Shown: positions 1 through 9,057, counted from the first letter of the stretch. The stretch is 64,000 bases of DNA from an uncultured Blastocatellia bacterium (GCA_937934295.1 CALHAI010000011.1:1-64000), one strand, 5' to 3'. Translations and numbers: made by a program. Notes: generated by a model from the letters alone, not told the origin.

Positions 1-2
1 CA

Positions 3-1664
3 GATGGGTGGGTATTGCTCGATGGGCCAAGCTGCTCATCAAGAATATACTGCGAAACCGGAAGAGAAATAGGAAGGGGACCGATGTGCGGGCCACAGTT
101 GGGGCCGGGAGAGATCGTTTGGTGCACGTTCGTGAATTCTCCATGTCCTCGAGAACTCTGTGGCGGTGGCGGCGGTGGCCGCGAAGGTTCGCTCTCGATC
201 ACGAAGACCTGCGAGCCGAGTACGGTCGCCGTGGGCCAGTCGGTGACGTGCACGATCACAATAACTAACAGTGAGCGTTCGCCGATCAAAGAGGTCACGT
301 TCACCGAACAGTTACCACCCGGGATGGAGTTCGTCTCAGTCGTCTCTCTGCCGCCGGAATGGGAATGGATGCGCGGGGGAGACGGTCAGCTCACCTTCCG
401 AGGAATAGTGGATCCGGGCAGCGTCCAGATCACCATTGTCGTCAAGGTGACCAGGCCTGGGCGCTTGACGAATGTCGTTGACGCTCGGTGGTGCGTTATC
501 ACCTACCGTAAAAATGATAAGGACTGTCGGTGTCCTGAAGGACAAACATGTCACGAGGTCGCCAGCTTTACGGTTCATGGCCGCGTCGGTGGGGATGACC
601 CTGGCGTGCGTCCGAGCACGGTGGCGGCTTTCATCGCCGCGAGTGCCCTTCGGGAGGCAACTGCTTCGGCGGCTTCCCCGAAGGTGCCCAAGGGTGTTCT
701 CCTGGTGGACTTCGAGACGAATCGGCTCTTGGTCTACCTCTCCAAGGGTGATGGGACGTTACGGCGTTTTAAGACCTATGCGACGGCTGAAGGCCCTGTA
801 GATGTGAAAGCGGGTGACTTCGACGGTGATGGGAAGACCGATGCCGTCGTGGTGAACTCCCTCTCGGGGAGCATCAACATCTTCCTCGGCAACGGAGATG
901 GGACGTTCCGAAGGGGGCGCGAGTTGCGACTCTTGGGCACGAAGCCGGTGGCCGTCGCTTTGGCGGACTTCGATCGAGATAGCGTGCTCGATTTGGCGAT
1001 CGCCCAGCAGGAATCGGCCGATATTGCTATTCTCCTTGGTCGAGGAGATGGGACGTTCCGTCTGCTGGAGACCGTCCCCTTGTTTGATGGGAAACCCAGC
1101 TCGGTCGCCGTTACTGACTGGGATGGGGACGGATTTGTCGATCTGATCGCGACGGCGATCGAAACCAATGAGGTTGTCTTCTTCCGCGGCAACGGACACG
1201 GCCGCTTCAGTGAAGTGGGACGGCAGGAGGTCGGCGAACATCCGATAGCGAGTGCTATGGGCGATTTCGATCAAGACGGCCAGATGGACATCGCCGTCGC
1301 CAATTTCTCCTCGAACTCGGTCACTTTCCTGCTTTCCCAAGGTAAGAGCCGAAGTCTCGGCTTCACGCGCATAGATGTGGAGTCGGTCGAGGGACCCATG
1401 CACATCATCAGTGGCGAGTTCTTCAACAGAATAGCCGGCGTGGTGGTCCCGAACTTCACCGCTCAGACGATCACGTTCATCGGCTTTGATCGGGGACGGC
1501 CTCGGATCGTCCGACGTCTGCGAGCGATTGCGGAGCCGGTCTCGCTGGGGATCGGCGACTTCAACGAGGATGGGTTGTTGGATGTGGTCGTTGCTGGCCT
1601 TCCCGTTGGGAGCTTGGCCACATTCCTTGGCCGAGCCAACGGGACGTTCGTCATGAAGCGATAA
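3..1664 (+). CDS. FG-GAP/VCBS repeat surface protein, N-terminally cut by the window edge
   Basis: The frame is open to the left edge, so the true start lies outside the window; the TTG at 15 is only the first possible start inside it. The first ~30 residues end in GEIVWCTFVN, the same closing motif that ends each prealbumin-like domain in the giant protein at 26499-31199. A DUF11-type beta domain follows (SLSITKTCEPSTVAVGQSVTC, about residues 60-180). Then come about six FG-GAP/VCBS repeats with calcium-loop motifs such as DFDGDGKTD, DFDRDSVLD and DFNEDGLLD, each followed by a GxGDGTF-like strand. Such repeats fold into an extracellular beta-propeller. The protein is probably the C-terminal part of a paralogue of the giant lipoprotein. 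Its ligand is unknown. Confidence 0.8.
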   Translation, partial: DGWVLLDGPSCSSRIYCETGREIGRGPMCGPQLGPGEIVWCTFVNSPCPRELCGGGGGGREGSLSITKTCEPSTVAVGQSVTCTITITNSERSPIKEVTFTEQLPPGMEFVSVVSLPPEWEWMRGGDGQLTFRGIVDPGSVQITIVVKVTRPGRLTNVVDARWCVITYRKNDKDCRCPEGQTCHEVASFTVHGRVGGDDPGVRPSTVAAFIAASALREATASAASPKVPKGVLLVDFETNRLLVYLSKGDGTLRRFKTYATAEGPVDVKAGDFDGDGKTDAVVVNSLSGSINIFLGNGDGTFRRGRELRLLGTKPVAVALADFDRDSVLDLAIAQQESADIAILLGRGDGTFRLLETVPLFDGKPSSVAVTDWDGDGFVDLIATAIETNEVVFFRGNGHGRFSEVGRQEVGEHPIASAMGDFDQDGQMDIAVANFSSNSVTFLLSQGKSRSLGFTRIDVESVEGPMHIISGEFFNRIAGVVVPNFTAQTITFIGFDRGRPRIVRRLRAIAEPVSLGIGDFNEDGLLDVVVAGLPVGSLATFLGRANGTFVMKR

Positions 1665-1672
1665 CGGACGTA

Positions 1673-1700
1673 AGCGGAGGGCTTTCCCAGGCCCTCCGCT
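1673..1700. terminator. Hairpin between convergent genes
   Basis: A perfect 10-bp inverted repeat (AGCGGAGGGC, 8-nt loop, GCCCTCCGCT) lies between the stop of the FG-GAP gene and the stop of the minus-strand peroxiredoxin-like gene, whose stop codon it touches. There is no strong T-run on either strand, so it may serve both directions weakly. Confidence 0.45.
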
Positions 1701-2242
1701 CATTCCCTCAAATGCGCGAGTTGCTCAAGCAGTAGCTCATTGGGCGGGTTATCTGCGATATCGCGATACCGATGGATAAAGCGGATAATCCCCGCACGAT
1801 CCACGATGAAGATGCCGGGCATTTGTCGGACATCCCCAATGGGCTTCCCTGCCGCATGCCCGCGCCTCAGGGCGTGAAATCCGCGCCACCAGACCCGCCA
1901 CCCGAATATTTGGGCCGGAGTGCCGGCGCCCAAGCCGTACGCCGCATAGGCCTTCCGATCCGGATCGGCGAGACAAGGGAAAGGCACCACACGTGCCTGA
2001 CAAAAAGCGCGCGTGTATTCCACATCACCTTGGCCGATGAGCACGACCTCTGCGCCCTGCTCCCGAAACCGCTCATAGTCGCGTCGCAGCCCAGCGACGT
2101 GCTCACGGCAGAAGGGTCAGCCGTAATGGCGTAGGAAAACAAGAACAGCGGGCCCATGTGCCCAAAAATCGGACAAGCGCACGGGCCGACCCTCAGCGCG
2201 AAGAAGCTCCACATCCGGCGCTCGATCACCGACGTCGAGCAT
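1700..2242 (-). CDS. Peroxiredoxin-like (AhpC/TSA, SelU/PRXL2-like) protein, candidate selenoprotein with UxxC
   Basis: Read through one in-frame TGA, this is a single 180-residue thioredoxin-fold protein. The first 41 codons are normal (MLDVGDRAPDVELL..., FLRHYG). Codon 42 is TGA at complement(2117-2119), followed directly by PFC and then an unbroken frame to the stop at 1700. In Cys homologues of this family the TGA position is the first Cys of the CxxC redox motif (GCPFC), so the gene encodes U-P-F-C if UGA is read as selenocysteine. A hairpin with bacterial SECIS geometry lies just downstream. The start is ATG at 2242, preceded by a purine-rich GGGGGA. It lies 90 bp downstream of rtcB on the same strand and may be co-transcribed. 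The alternative is a nonsense mutation or sequencing error, but no other frame damage is visible. Sec machinery (selA, selB, selC, selD) is not in the window. Confidence 0.75.
2082..2099 (-). promoter_or_regulatory. Candidate bacterial SECIS hairpin
   Basis: On the minus strand, CGTCGC-TGGGCT-GCGACG forms a perfect 6-bp stem with a 6-nt loop. Its loop begins 23 nt after the in-frame UGA at complement(2117-2119). Published bacterial SECIS rules call for an upper stem of 4-16 bp, a small loop with a G among its first two bases, and about 16-37 nt between UGA and the apical loop. All three are met here (loop starts U-G). The hairpin is inside the coding region, as expected for bacteria. Confidence 0.6.
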
Positions 2243-2332
2243 TATTTCCCCCGCGCCGACCTCGCCTTGCAGTGAGCGTTCGGAGCGACCGACCTGTCCA
2301 AGGCCGCTCTCTTCCTGTAGACGGCGAGCGCT

Positions 2333-3775
2333 TCAGCCCTTCACCACGCCGATCGGGCGCAGCCGAGCGACGCGTCGCGCGATGCCAGCAGCTTCGACGA
2401 CGCGCGCGACATCGTTCACATCCTTGTATGCCTCGGGGATCTCTTCCAGCACACCATCTTTACTGGCCGCTTTGACCAGGACGCCGCGCTCGGCCAGCTG
2501 CTTCCGGACTTGGTTGATATCGCGCCCTTTCTTGGCGGCCGTGCGCGACATGACGCGGCCGGCGCCGTGACAGCTCGACGCGAAGGTCTCCTCGGCCGCC
2601 GTGCCGATGAGCACATAGGAAGCGCGCCCCATGTCGCCGGGGATGATCACTGGCTGCCCAATGGCGCGATACGTCTCATGCAGCTCGGGATGTCCGGCCG
2701 GCAGCGCGCGCGTCGCCCCCTTGCGATGCACCAGGACGCGCCGTCGCTCGCCCTCAATCGTGTGCGTCTCGAACTTGGCGATATTGTGTGCGACGTCGTA
2801 GACGATCTGGAGATCCCCGTTGGCCCCAAAATGCTTCCGAAAGACCTCACGTACCCAATGAGTGATCATCTGTCGGTTCGCGAAGGCGAAGTTGGCTGCC
2901 GCGTTCATCGCTCCCAGATAATCTTGTCCTTCCGGGGACGTGATGTAGGTGGCCGCCATCTCCTTATCGGGCAGGTGAATGTTGTACTTCTGCATGGCCG
3001 AGCGCAGGACCTTCAGATAATCGGTGCAGACCTGATGGCCGAATCCGCGCGAGCCCGTGTGAATGAGCACGGTGATCTGCCCCGGGTGCAGCCCGAAGGC
3101 TTGTGCGGCCGCACGATCGAGGACTTCCTCAACGTACTGGATCTCCAGGAAATGGTTGCCGGATCCGAGCGTGCCGAGCTGATCGGCCCCACGCTGGCGC
3201 GCATACTCGCTCACGGCCTTCGGATTCGCCCCGGGGATGCAGCCTCGCGACTCGATGTGATCGAGATCCTCCTCTCGTCCATAGCCCTGCTCGACAGCCC
3301 ATTGCGCTCCCAAGCGCAAGACATTATCCATCTCCGCGCGGTTGACGCTGATCTGTCCTTCGCGCCCGGTCCCGGCCGGGACAGCATGGAACAGATCATT
3401 CACGATGCTCTCCAGCTTCGGACGGACTTGCTCCAGGGTCAAGGCCGATCGCAGCAAGCGCACGCCACAGTTGATGTCGAAGCCGATACCGGCCGGCGAG
3501 ACGACGCCTTCTTCGGCATCCGTCGCGGCCACACCTCCGATGGGGAACCCATACCCTTGATGCACATCTGGCAGGACGATCGGACGCCCCACGATGCCGG
3601 GCAGAAACGCCAGATTCGCCGCTTGTTCCAGCGAGAGATCCTTGGTCACCGTCTCCAGAAGCGCCTCATCCACGTAGAGGATCACATCCGTCTGCATGCC
3701 CGGCTTATACGTGCGCGGGATCATGTACCGATACGCATCGAGTTTGACGAGAATCCGATGCCACTCTTTCGACAT
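2333..3775 (-). CDS. rtcB: RNA-splicing ligase RtcB
   Basis: A 480-residue RtcB that joins RNA 2',3'-cyclic phosphate or 3'-phosphate ends to 5'-OH ends through a GMP-histidine intermediate, using Mn2+. Visible family motifs in order are DVHQGYGFPIGGVAA, GIGFDINCGVR (metal Cys), GSGNHF, HTGSRGFGHQV, YDVAHN, HRKGATRA and the SSCHGAGR segment carrying the guanylylated His. Length is normal. I chose ATG at 3775 because AGGGGGTG lies just upstream; an in-frame start 33 bp earlier lacks such a site. A good promoter lies at 3808-3836. No archease or RtcA is adjacent; the next gene on the strand is the UGA-containing peroxiredoxin-like gene. The role could be tRNA or rRNA repair. Confidence 0.95.
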   Translation of the reverse strand: MSKEWHRILVKLDAYRYMIPRTYKPGMQTDVILYVDEALLETVTKDLSLEQAANLAFLPGIVGRPIVLPDVHQGYGFPIGGVAATDAEEGVVSPAGIGFDINCGVRLLRSALTLEQVRPKLESIVNDLFHAVPAGTGREGQISVNRAEMDNVLRLGAQWAVEQGYGREEDLDHIESRGCIPGANPKAVSEYARQRGADQLGTLGSGNHFLEIQYVEEVLDRAAAQAFGLHPGQITVLIHTGSRGFGHQVCTDYLKVLRSAMQKYNIHLPDKEMAATYITSPEGQDYLGAMNAAANFAFANRQMITHWVREVFRKHFGANGDLQIVYDVAHNIAKFETHTIEGERRRVLVHRKGATRALPAGHPELHETYRAIGQPVIIPGDMGRASYVLIGTAAEETFASSCHGAGRVMSRTAAKKGRDINQVRKQLAERGVLVKAASKDGVLEEIPEAYKDVNDVARVVEAAGIARRVARLRPIGVVKG

Positions 3776-3807
3776 GGTGACACCCCCTTGCGTTCGCTGA
3801 ACTTCCA

Positions 3808-3836
3808 ATTATACACGATCGGCACGCCTCTGCTAA
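3808..3836 (-). promoter_or_regulatory. Sigma-70-type promoter of rtcB
   Basis: On the minus strand TTAGCA (-35) is followed by 17 bp and a perfect TATAAT (-10), about 33 bp upstream of the rtcB start. The region is divergent with the histidine kinase gene. Confidence 0.6.
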
Positions 3837-3849
3837 AATTGAAGTCCGT

Positions 3850-5466
3850 ATGGCAAGGTGGGAGCGTCTCCGCCACGCCAGCCTTCACGCGAAGGTCGCT
3901 CTTTCGATCTCGGCGCTCGTCCTCTCGATTTTCGGCGCGCTTCTGATGATCTATCTCTCGACGATGCGAACGCTCATTCTGGAAGAGAATCGGCGACGCG
4001 CGGAACTGCTGGCGGCGCAATTGGCGCAGCACCTCTCCTCCGAGCAGGTGACGGACCTGACCAGGCTGCGCACGGATGCCCTTTATTATCAGCGGGCCCA
4101 CAACGAGATCGTCGAGATCCACATCTATAGCCTGACGCGCTCGGGCGTGCGCGAGGTTGTCGCCCTGCCCGTGAGCGTCTCAGAGAATCTCCCGCCGATG
4201 CCTGTCCCGCTCGACCTCTTGAGTGAGGCCAAACAGGGGAAAGCCGCCTCGCGCCTCGAGGTGGCGCGACAGTGGAGCTACCGCCTCTCTGCTGGAGCCC
4301 CGATTGAAAGCGATGGGAAGCCCATTGGCTTTGTCGTCCTCCGTGCCGAGATGGCCTACGGCAAGACACTGCTTGAGCACCTGAATCGCCTCACATGGCT
4401 CGCCCTTTTGGCCGCTGTCGGCGGGATCACCATCGCCTTGCATTTCCTCTTCCGCCGATCGATCTATCGCCCGATCCGCACGATCCTCAACGCGATGCGC
4501 CGTGCCGAAGTGGGCGATCTTCAAGTTCGTGTGCCTGTGACCTCGCGGGACGAGATAGGGGCCTTGAGCTTGGGGTTGAACGCGCTCCTCGCTCGCATTC
4601 AAGAGATGACCGAAGCTTTGGAAGCCGAGCAGGATCGTCTGGAGACGCTCGTGCGCGAAGCGACGGCGGAACTGAGTGAGCGGAACCGGCAGCTTCAGGA
4701 GGCGAATCTTCAGCTCTTCACGATTCAGCGGCAGCTCTTGCACATGGAACGTCTGGCGGCAGCCGGTCATCTGGCCGCGCAATTCGCGCATGAGATCGGA
4801 ACTCCGCTTAATCTCATCTCCGGGCATATTCAGCTGCTGCGCGCTCGCACGCAAGACGAGGAGGGAATACGGCGACTCACCATCATCCTCGGGCAGATCG
4901 AACGCATCGAGCGCATCGTGCGTCGCCTCCTGGATGCCACACGGCGACCCCGACCAAAATATCTGCCGCTTCGTCTTGAGCCCCTGCTGCAGTATGTCGT
5001 GGAGCTCATCATGCCGACGCTCCAGGAACGCAGGATCGAAGTGAGCCTAGAGGTGGCGCCTGGCCTCCCGGAGGTCCTTGGCTCGCCTGAGCAGGTTCAA
5101 CAGGTGCTCCTCAATGTGATCGCCAACAGCCTGGATGCGATGCCCGAAGGAGGCCGCTTGATCCTTCGCGCGTTCACCGAAGGGGGCGAGAAGGTCATCA
5201 TCGAATGCGCGGACACGGGTGTCGGTATGAGCTCCGATGTCTTGGCCCGTATCTTCGACCCCTTCTTCACGACGAAGGCGGAGGGACGCGGAAGCGGACT
5301 TGGCCTTTCGATCGTGAGACAGATCGTCAAGGAACACAGAGGCGAAGTCACCGTGCACAGCGAGCTGGGCCGGGGCACGATCGTGCGATTGACGTTTCCC
5401 GCCCGGATCGCGCGAGGCTCGACATCGGAGGGCGAACATGAAGAAGATCCTCATTGTGGACGATGA
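3850..5466 (+). CDS. Membrane sensor histidine kinase (NtrB-like partner of the following regulator)
   Basis: A 538-residue kinase. TM1 is about residues 13-35 and TM2 about 181-201, flanking a periplasmic sensor region of about 145 residues. HAMP (about 202-256) and a coiled coil (about 256-296) follow. The HisKA segment has FAHEIGTPLN with phospho-acceptor His314. The ATPase domain shows N box NVIANSLDA, G1 DTGVGMS, F box FDPFF and G2 GRGSGLGLSI. It should autophosphorylate and pass phosphate to Asp52 of the NtrC-like protein encoded next; the two reading frames overlap by 29 bp, which implies translational coupling. The sensed signal cannot be read from the sequence. Confidence 0.9.
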   Translation: MARWERLRHASLHAKVALSISALVLSIFGALLMIYLSTMRTLILEENRRRAELLAAQLAQHLSSEQVTDLTRLRTDALYYQRAHNEIVEIHIYSLTRSGVREVVALPVSVSENLPPMPVPLDLLSEAKQGKAASRLEVARQWSYRLSAGAPIESDGKPIGFVVLRAEMAYGKTLLEHLNRLTWLALLAAVGGITIALHFLFRRSIYRPIRTILNAMRRAEVGDLQVRVPVTSRDEIGALSLGLNALLARIQEMTEALEAEQDRLETLVREATAELSERNRQLQEANLQLFTIQRQLLHMERLAAAGHLAAQFAHEIGTPLNLISGHIQLLRARTQDEEGIRRLTIILGQIERIERIVRRLLDATRRPRPKYLPLRLEPLLQYVVELIMPTLQERRIEVSLEVAPGLPEVLGSPEQVQQVLLNVIANSLDAMPEGGRLILRAFTEGGEKVIIECADTGVGMSSDVLARIFDPFFTTKAEGRGSGLGLSIVRQIVKEHRGEVTVHSELGRGTIVRLTFPARIARGSTSEGEHEEDPHCGR

Positions 5467-6832
5467 TCCCGAGACGTGCGAATTCCTGATGGAGCTCCTC
5501 TCGGTCCCGGATTGGTCGGTGCAAGCAGCGCTCTCGGCCGAACGCGCCTTGGAGCTCTTGGAGCACGAAGACTTCGACTGCGTCATCGCCGATTTGAATT
5601 TGAACGAACCGCGGACGGGACTAGACGTGCTCAAGGCCTTCAAGGAGAGATCGCCGCGCACGGAGGTCATCCTGATCACGGGATTCGGGACATTGGAAGC
5701 GGCTGTCGAAGCGCTCCGAGGAGGCGCCTTCGATTTCATCTCCAAGCCCTTCAAAGTCGAAGAGGTCTTGGAGACCGTGCGCCGCGCGCTTTCACCTCAT
5801 GAGCCGATACAGGAAGAAAGCGCTTTGGAACGCCTGCTTGAACCCTATGAGGCCTCGGGCCTCATTGGTCGCACGCCCCAGATGATTGAGCTGTACAAGG
5901 AGATCGCACGCGTGGCGCCGACGTCCTCGACGGTGCTGATCGTCGGGGAGTCGGGAACGGGGAAGGAATTGATCGCTCGCGCCATCCACGCTCATAGCTC
6001 GCGCGCGCACGGCCCCTTCATCGCCGTCAACTGTGGCGCGTTGACGGAGACATTGCTTGAGGCTGAACTCTTCGGACATATGCGGGGCAGCTTCACCGGC
6101 GCCATCGCCGATAAGAAGGGCCTCTTCGAAGAAGCGCACGGAGGGACGATCTTCCTGGATGAGATCAGTGAGACGGCACCCGCCCTTCAGGTGAAATTGC
6201 TCCGCGTCCTCCAGGAAGGCGAGATCAAGCGCGTCGGGGAGACGCGAACCCGCCACGTGGACGTGCGCGTCATCGCGGCGACGAATCGGGATCTGGAAGG
6301 AGAGGTGAAAGCCGGGCGTTTCCGCGAAGATCTCTATTATCGCTTGAGCGTCATCACCTTACGCGTTCCCCCTTTGAGAGAACGCCGTGAGGACATCCCC
6401 TTGCTGGCCACACACTTTCTCCGACGTGCCCTACGGCAGACCGAACGCGCGCTCGCTTTCTCCCCAGCCGCCCTGGCGCTCCTGATGGCCTACACATGGC
6501 CCGGAAACGTCCGCGAGTTGGAGAACTGCATCGAATACGCCCTCATCCACGCGCGGGGGAGATTGATCACGCCGGAAGATCTGCCGGAGAAGGTTCGCTC
6601 GGCCGTGCCCTCGCTCCGACGCGGACGCACCTGCGCATCTTTGGAAGCCACGCTCTTTCACGATCTGCCCTCGCTCGACGAACTGGAGCGGCGCTACCTG
6701 CTCTACGTCCTCGATGTTGTCAACGGCAATCGCAGTCGCGCCGCCGAGATCCTCGGCATTGATCGGCGCACGCTCTATCGTATGGCGGAACGCTTCGGCA
6801 TCCCGCTGGAGCGAACGAATGCGGATTCCTGA
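5438..6832 (+). CDS. Sigma-54-dependent response regulator, NtrC family
   Basis: A 464-residue enhancer-binding protein. The receiver domain (1-120) has DDD near the start, phospho-acceptor Asp52 (VIADLNL) and Lys in SKPFK. The AAA+ domain has Walker A GESGTGKE at about 170-177, the sigma-54 contact loop as GSFTGA (217-222, Ser for the usual Ala), Walker B TIFLDEI, and an R-finger region. The C-terminal Fis-type HTH reads [18 protein letters not shown]. It is coupled to the kinase upstream. A good -24/-12 promoter in the same window lies at 21915-21930, ahead of the Ttr-like genes, but no direct link between the two can be shown. Confidence 0.93.
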   Translation: MKKILIVDDDPETCEFLMELLSVPDWSVQAALSAERALELLEHEDFDCVIADLNLNEPRTGLDVLKAFKERSPRTEVILITGFGTLEAAVEALRGGAFDFISKPFKVEEVLETVRRALSPHEPIQEESALERLLEPYEASGLIGRTPQMIELYKEIARVAPTSSTVLIVGESGTGKELIARAIHAHSSRAHGPFIAVNCGALTETLLEAELFGHMRGSFTGAIADKKGLFEEAHGGTIFLDEISETAPALQVKLLRVLQEGEIKRVGETRTRHVDVRVIAATNRDLEGEVKAGRFREDLYYRLSVITLRVPPLRERREDIPLLATHFLRRALRQTERALAFSPAALALLMAYTWPGNVRELENCIEYALIHARGRLITPEDLPEKVRSAVPSLRRGRTCASLEATLFHDLPSLDELERRYLLYVLDVVNGNRSRAAEILGIDRRTLYRMAERFGIPLERTNADS

Positions 6833-7003
6833 TGAATATTGGGGAAAGCGTCACCCGCATGCCTCAGCAGAGGTTCGCCGCGCGAGAGCTTCACCCTCAG
6901 ACCGCAGATCTCTCGAATCGAATCGATCGGCTCATGCTAGGATTCGCGGTACGCCCGGGAGATGATCCTGCTAAGGAGTCCAAGCGAGGTGCCGTTCTGT
7001 AAC

Positions 7004-7129
7004 TCAATCCCGCGACACCTGTAGCATTCTGGCCGCATTCACATCCCGGTCGTGGTGCGCGCCGCACCCCGGGCAGTCCCACTTCCGCGCCTTGAGCGGA
7101 GATCGCTCTCCCCCTCTGCTTCCTGCGAT
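7004..7129 (-). pseudogene. Relic of the C-terminal zinc finger of an IS200/IS605-family TnpB
   Basis: On the minus strand, the 41 codons after the stop of the gene at 7130 read into RKWDCPGCGAHHDRDVNAAR and then stop. WxCPxCGAxHDRDxNAA is the hallmark second half of the TnpB zinc finger together with its last catalytic Asp. The rest of the ~400-residue protein is missing, so this is a 3'-end fragment of an insertion sequence. The frame is in phase with the upstream hypothetical gene, so readthrough would fuse them, probably by chance. Confidence 0.7.
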
Positions 7130-7867
7130 TCATCTCTTCGCGCTCTTGGAGGACAAGTGGACTTCGAGTTGCCGAACGATCTCCTCTAACTCCGGAGCGA
7201 TCTCTTGATACTCCTCGATGGCGCGAGCGGCGTGGAGTTGATCGAGAAGCTCATCGAACTGTGCGATCAATTCCCTCCCTGTGCTTGTCGAGACGATCGG
7301 ACGCACATCGTTCCACACCTTGACCAATCCAAGCAAGCGTAGGCGAATCATCTTCTCATCTCCCATCTCGCTCCAATATTGGAGGTCGCGCCCGAGATAC
7401 CACAGGCGCCCGAGCTCAGGAAGAGGTGCCTGTCCCAGCTGTCCCCTCAGGTCCCAAAGGATGTCACCCAGTTGATTGCATGCGAAGACCGTTCCCGTGA
7501 CATCTTCCTTTGCGAGCGCGCGCTCAAGCTGTACGCGATAGAGGTTGAAGAAATCGATGAGTGCGACGGAAACGTCAGGATGTTTCAATCCCGGTGAAGG
7601 GAGCGCTCGCATGAAGTGCTCGAACTCTTGAAAGCACGAGCGCGCGCGGATCCAGTCCCCCTCATTGGCAGCGTCAAGGAGCGCCTCCAACCGCTCGAGC
7701 GCTCGCCGAAAATCGGGCAGGGGGGCTTCCGGTGAGACGTCCGGGACGGTAGCTGAGGAAGGCTTCTCGCCCCGCGGGGCCGACATCCACGCTCGCATCC
7801 GGAGGATGCCGCTTACGAGGAGAAGGCTCCCTCCCGCAACCGCGAGGTACATGAACCACCTGCGCAT
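7130..7867 (-). CDS. Membrane-anchored helical protein of unknown function
   Basis: A 245-residue protein if started at the ATG at 7867; a TTG 21 bp earlier is also possible. It has one N-terminal TM segment (FMYLAVAGGSLLLVSGIL) and then a mostly alpha-helical domain rich in Leu, Glu and Arg, consistent with an exported, membrane-tethered helical bundle. I do not recognise a family. Its stop abuts a TnpB relic, suggesting the region downstream was disrupted by an insertion sequence. Confidence 0.6.
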   Translation of the reverse strand: MRRWFMYLAVAGGSLLLVSGILRMRAWMSAPRGEKPSSATVPDVSPEAPLPDFRRALERLEALLDAANEGDWIRARSCFQEFEHFMRALPSPGLKHPDVSVALIDFFNLYRVQLERALAKEDVTGTVFACNQLGDILWDLRGQLGQAPLPELGRLWYLGRDLQYWSEMGDEKMIRLRLLGLVKVWNDVRPIVSTSTGRELIAQFDELLDQLHAARAIEEYQEIAPELEEIVRQLEVHLSSKSAKR

Positions 7868-7945
7868 AACAGTTCGCGCACATCTCAAAACAAGGAGCGG
7901 AAGAACCGGCTCGGCTCCTCCGCTCCGAACACGCGCATATGCGGC

Positions 7946-8200
7946 TTACTGAGGCTTCTTCGTCTCGGTAGATTCGGATGGGGCCTTCTTCGATGCCTTC
8001 TTCCGCTTCGTCTTGGCCTTCGCCTCTTTCGCTTCATGCGCCTGTGGGTGAGTTTGCGTGGCCGCGGCAGCGCCCGTCTGAGTGGTCGGTGTCTTCGCCG
8101 CTGGCTTGGTGGTCTTCTGCGACGTGGCTTGGGCGAAGGCTCCCGATCCACCAAACGTCAGCAACACGGCGATCGCCACTACTCTCCACAACTTCGACAT
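7946..8200 (-). CDS. Small secreted Lys/Ala/Thr-rich protein
   Basis: 84 residues starting at ATG 8200, which follows a strong GGAGGAGGG site. The signal peptide is clear (VVAIAVLLTFGGSGAFAQA, cleavage after AFA). The mature part is low complexity, rich in Thr, Ala, Lys and Glu (KTTKPAAKTPTT, KAKTKRKKASKKAP), and should be very basic and disordered. No known family. It could coat the envelope or bind polyanions, but this is speculation. Confidence 0.6.
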   Translation of the reverse strand: MSKLWRVVAIAVLLTFGGSGAFAQATSQKTTKPAAKTPTTQTGAAAATQTHPQAHEAKEAKAKTKRKKASKKAPSESTETKKPQ

Positions 8201-8399
8201 ATCCCTCCTCCTTCTTCGTGATCTCGGCCCATCATGGGCCGCCATGTGAAAGAGCAAGCGGCGTGCCACAGCCGAGCGAGCGGGCTCCGGCTGTAACTGC
8301 CAAATCTCTCAATGAGTTCCCTTCGCGCCCGCGCTCCGCGTCTCCTATCATGTGTGGCGGATATGACGTCCGCGTCCATTTCGCCACAGCCTCCGGCCA

Positions 8400-8639
8400 T
8401 CATGACGGTCGAGAGGCCTTATGATGCTGTTCGCTTGGCTCGACAATGGGCGCCTTTGGGCTTTCTGGCGATAGCCCTTTGGGCTCATCCCCATAAAGAC
8501 CCCGCTTGAATTCGCTGATGGCACGACCGAGCGAGCCACCCAACTCCGGGAGCCGCTTTGTCCCAAAGAGCAAAAGCGCGATCATGAGGATGAGCAGTAG
8601 CTCCGGCAATCCGATGGAGGAAAATTGAAAGGAAATCAT
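8400..8639 (-). CDS. tatA: Twin-arginine translocase subunit TatA/TatE
   Basis: 79 residues with the TatA plan: one N-terminal TM (about 8-24), the [14 protein letters not shown] hinge, an amphipathic helix ([12 protein letters not shown]) and a polar tail. TatA forms the pore of the Tat pathway for folded proteins; substrates in this window include the Fe-S and Mo subunits at 21974-26090. The start is the ATG at 8639 preceded by GGCGGGAG. No tatB or tatC is adjacent. A terminator-like hairpin sits right upstream on the same strand. Confidence 0.9.
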   Translation of the reverse strand: MISFQFSSIGLPELLLILMIALLLFGTKRLPELGGSLGRAISEFKRGLYGDEPKGLSPESPKAPIVEPSEQHHKASRPS

Positions 8640-8657
8640 CTCCCGCCTCCAAGGCGC

Positions 8658-8685
8658 AAAAAGGAGAGCCGCGCGGCGGCTCTCC
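8658..8685 (-). terminator. Intrinsic terminator upstream of tatA
   Basis: On the minus strand GGAGAGCCGC and GCGGCTCTCC form a 10-bp stem with a 3-nt loop, followed by TTTTT (8662-8658). It lies only about 25 bp upstream of the tatA start, so it either ends an upstream minus-strand transcript with no recognised gene or attenuates tatA. Confidence 0.6.
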
Positions 8686-9057
8686 CGCATCCACCCAACC
8701 TTCGTCCAGCGCGCAACGGGCGGCGGAAGATCGAAATCGAATGAGGAGCGGGGGCGTCATTGTTCTCCTCTTCCGAACTCTCCTCCACCGCCCGCGCTCT
8801 CCCCACCTTCCCAATTGAGGCTCTTAGCAACTCGCGTGCCACGCCGACCGCATGTGCTCGGAGCTCTTCGACAAGGCCGCATCATCCTCGTAGATGAGAT
8901 GTTAGGTAAGAGGTGCCTCTACCGCGAGCTGCCCTTCCCCACCTTGCCTTCCTGTGGCATTCTGGCCAAGAAGTGCAAGATCGCCTCACCGAGACCGATC
9001 CCACCGTCCGCGCTCCTCCCTTGGATCTCCTCTTGAGCCTCCGCGCGAAGCTATGAT
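8686..9057. other. Gene-free stretch with a possible second TnpB-end relic
   Basis: No convincing gene. On the minus strand around 8902-8975 there is GGCCAGAATGCCACAGG, 16 of 17 bases identical to GGCCAGAATGCTACAGG in the TnpB relic near 7030. Both are followed 30-40 bp later by GGCACCTC. One frame reads EGQLAVEAPLT then stop. This may be the end of a second, more decayed copy of the same element. Confidence 0.35.

Noticed and set aside
5438-6832. GSFTGA in the NtrC-like regulator as a defective sigma-54 contact loop
   Set aside because: Ser in the second position occurs naturally in active relatives; other motifs are intact.
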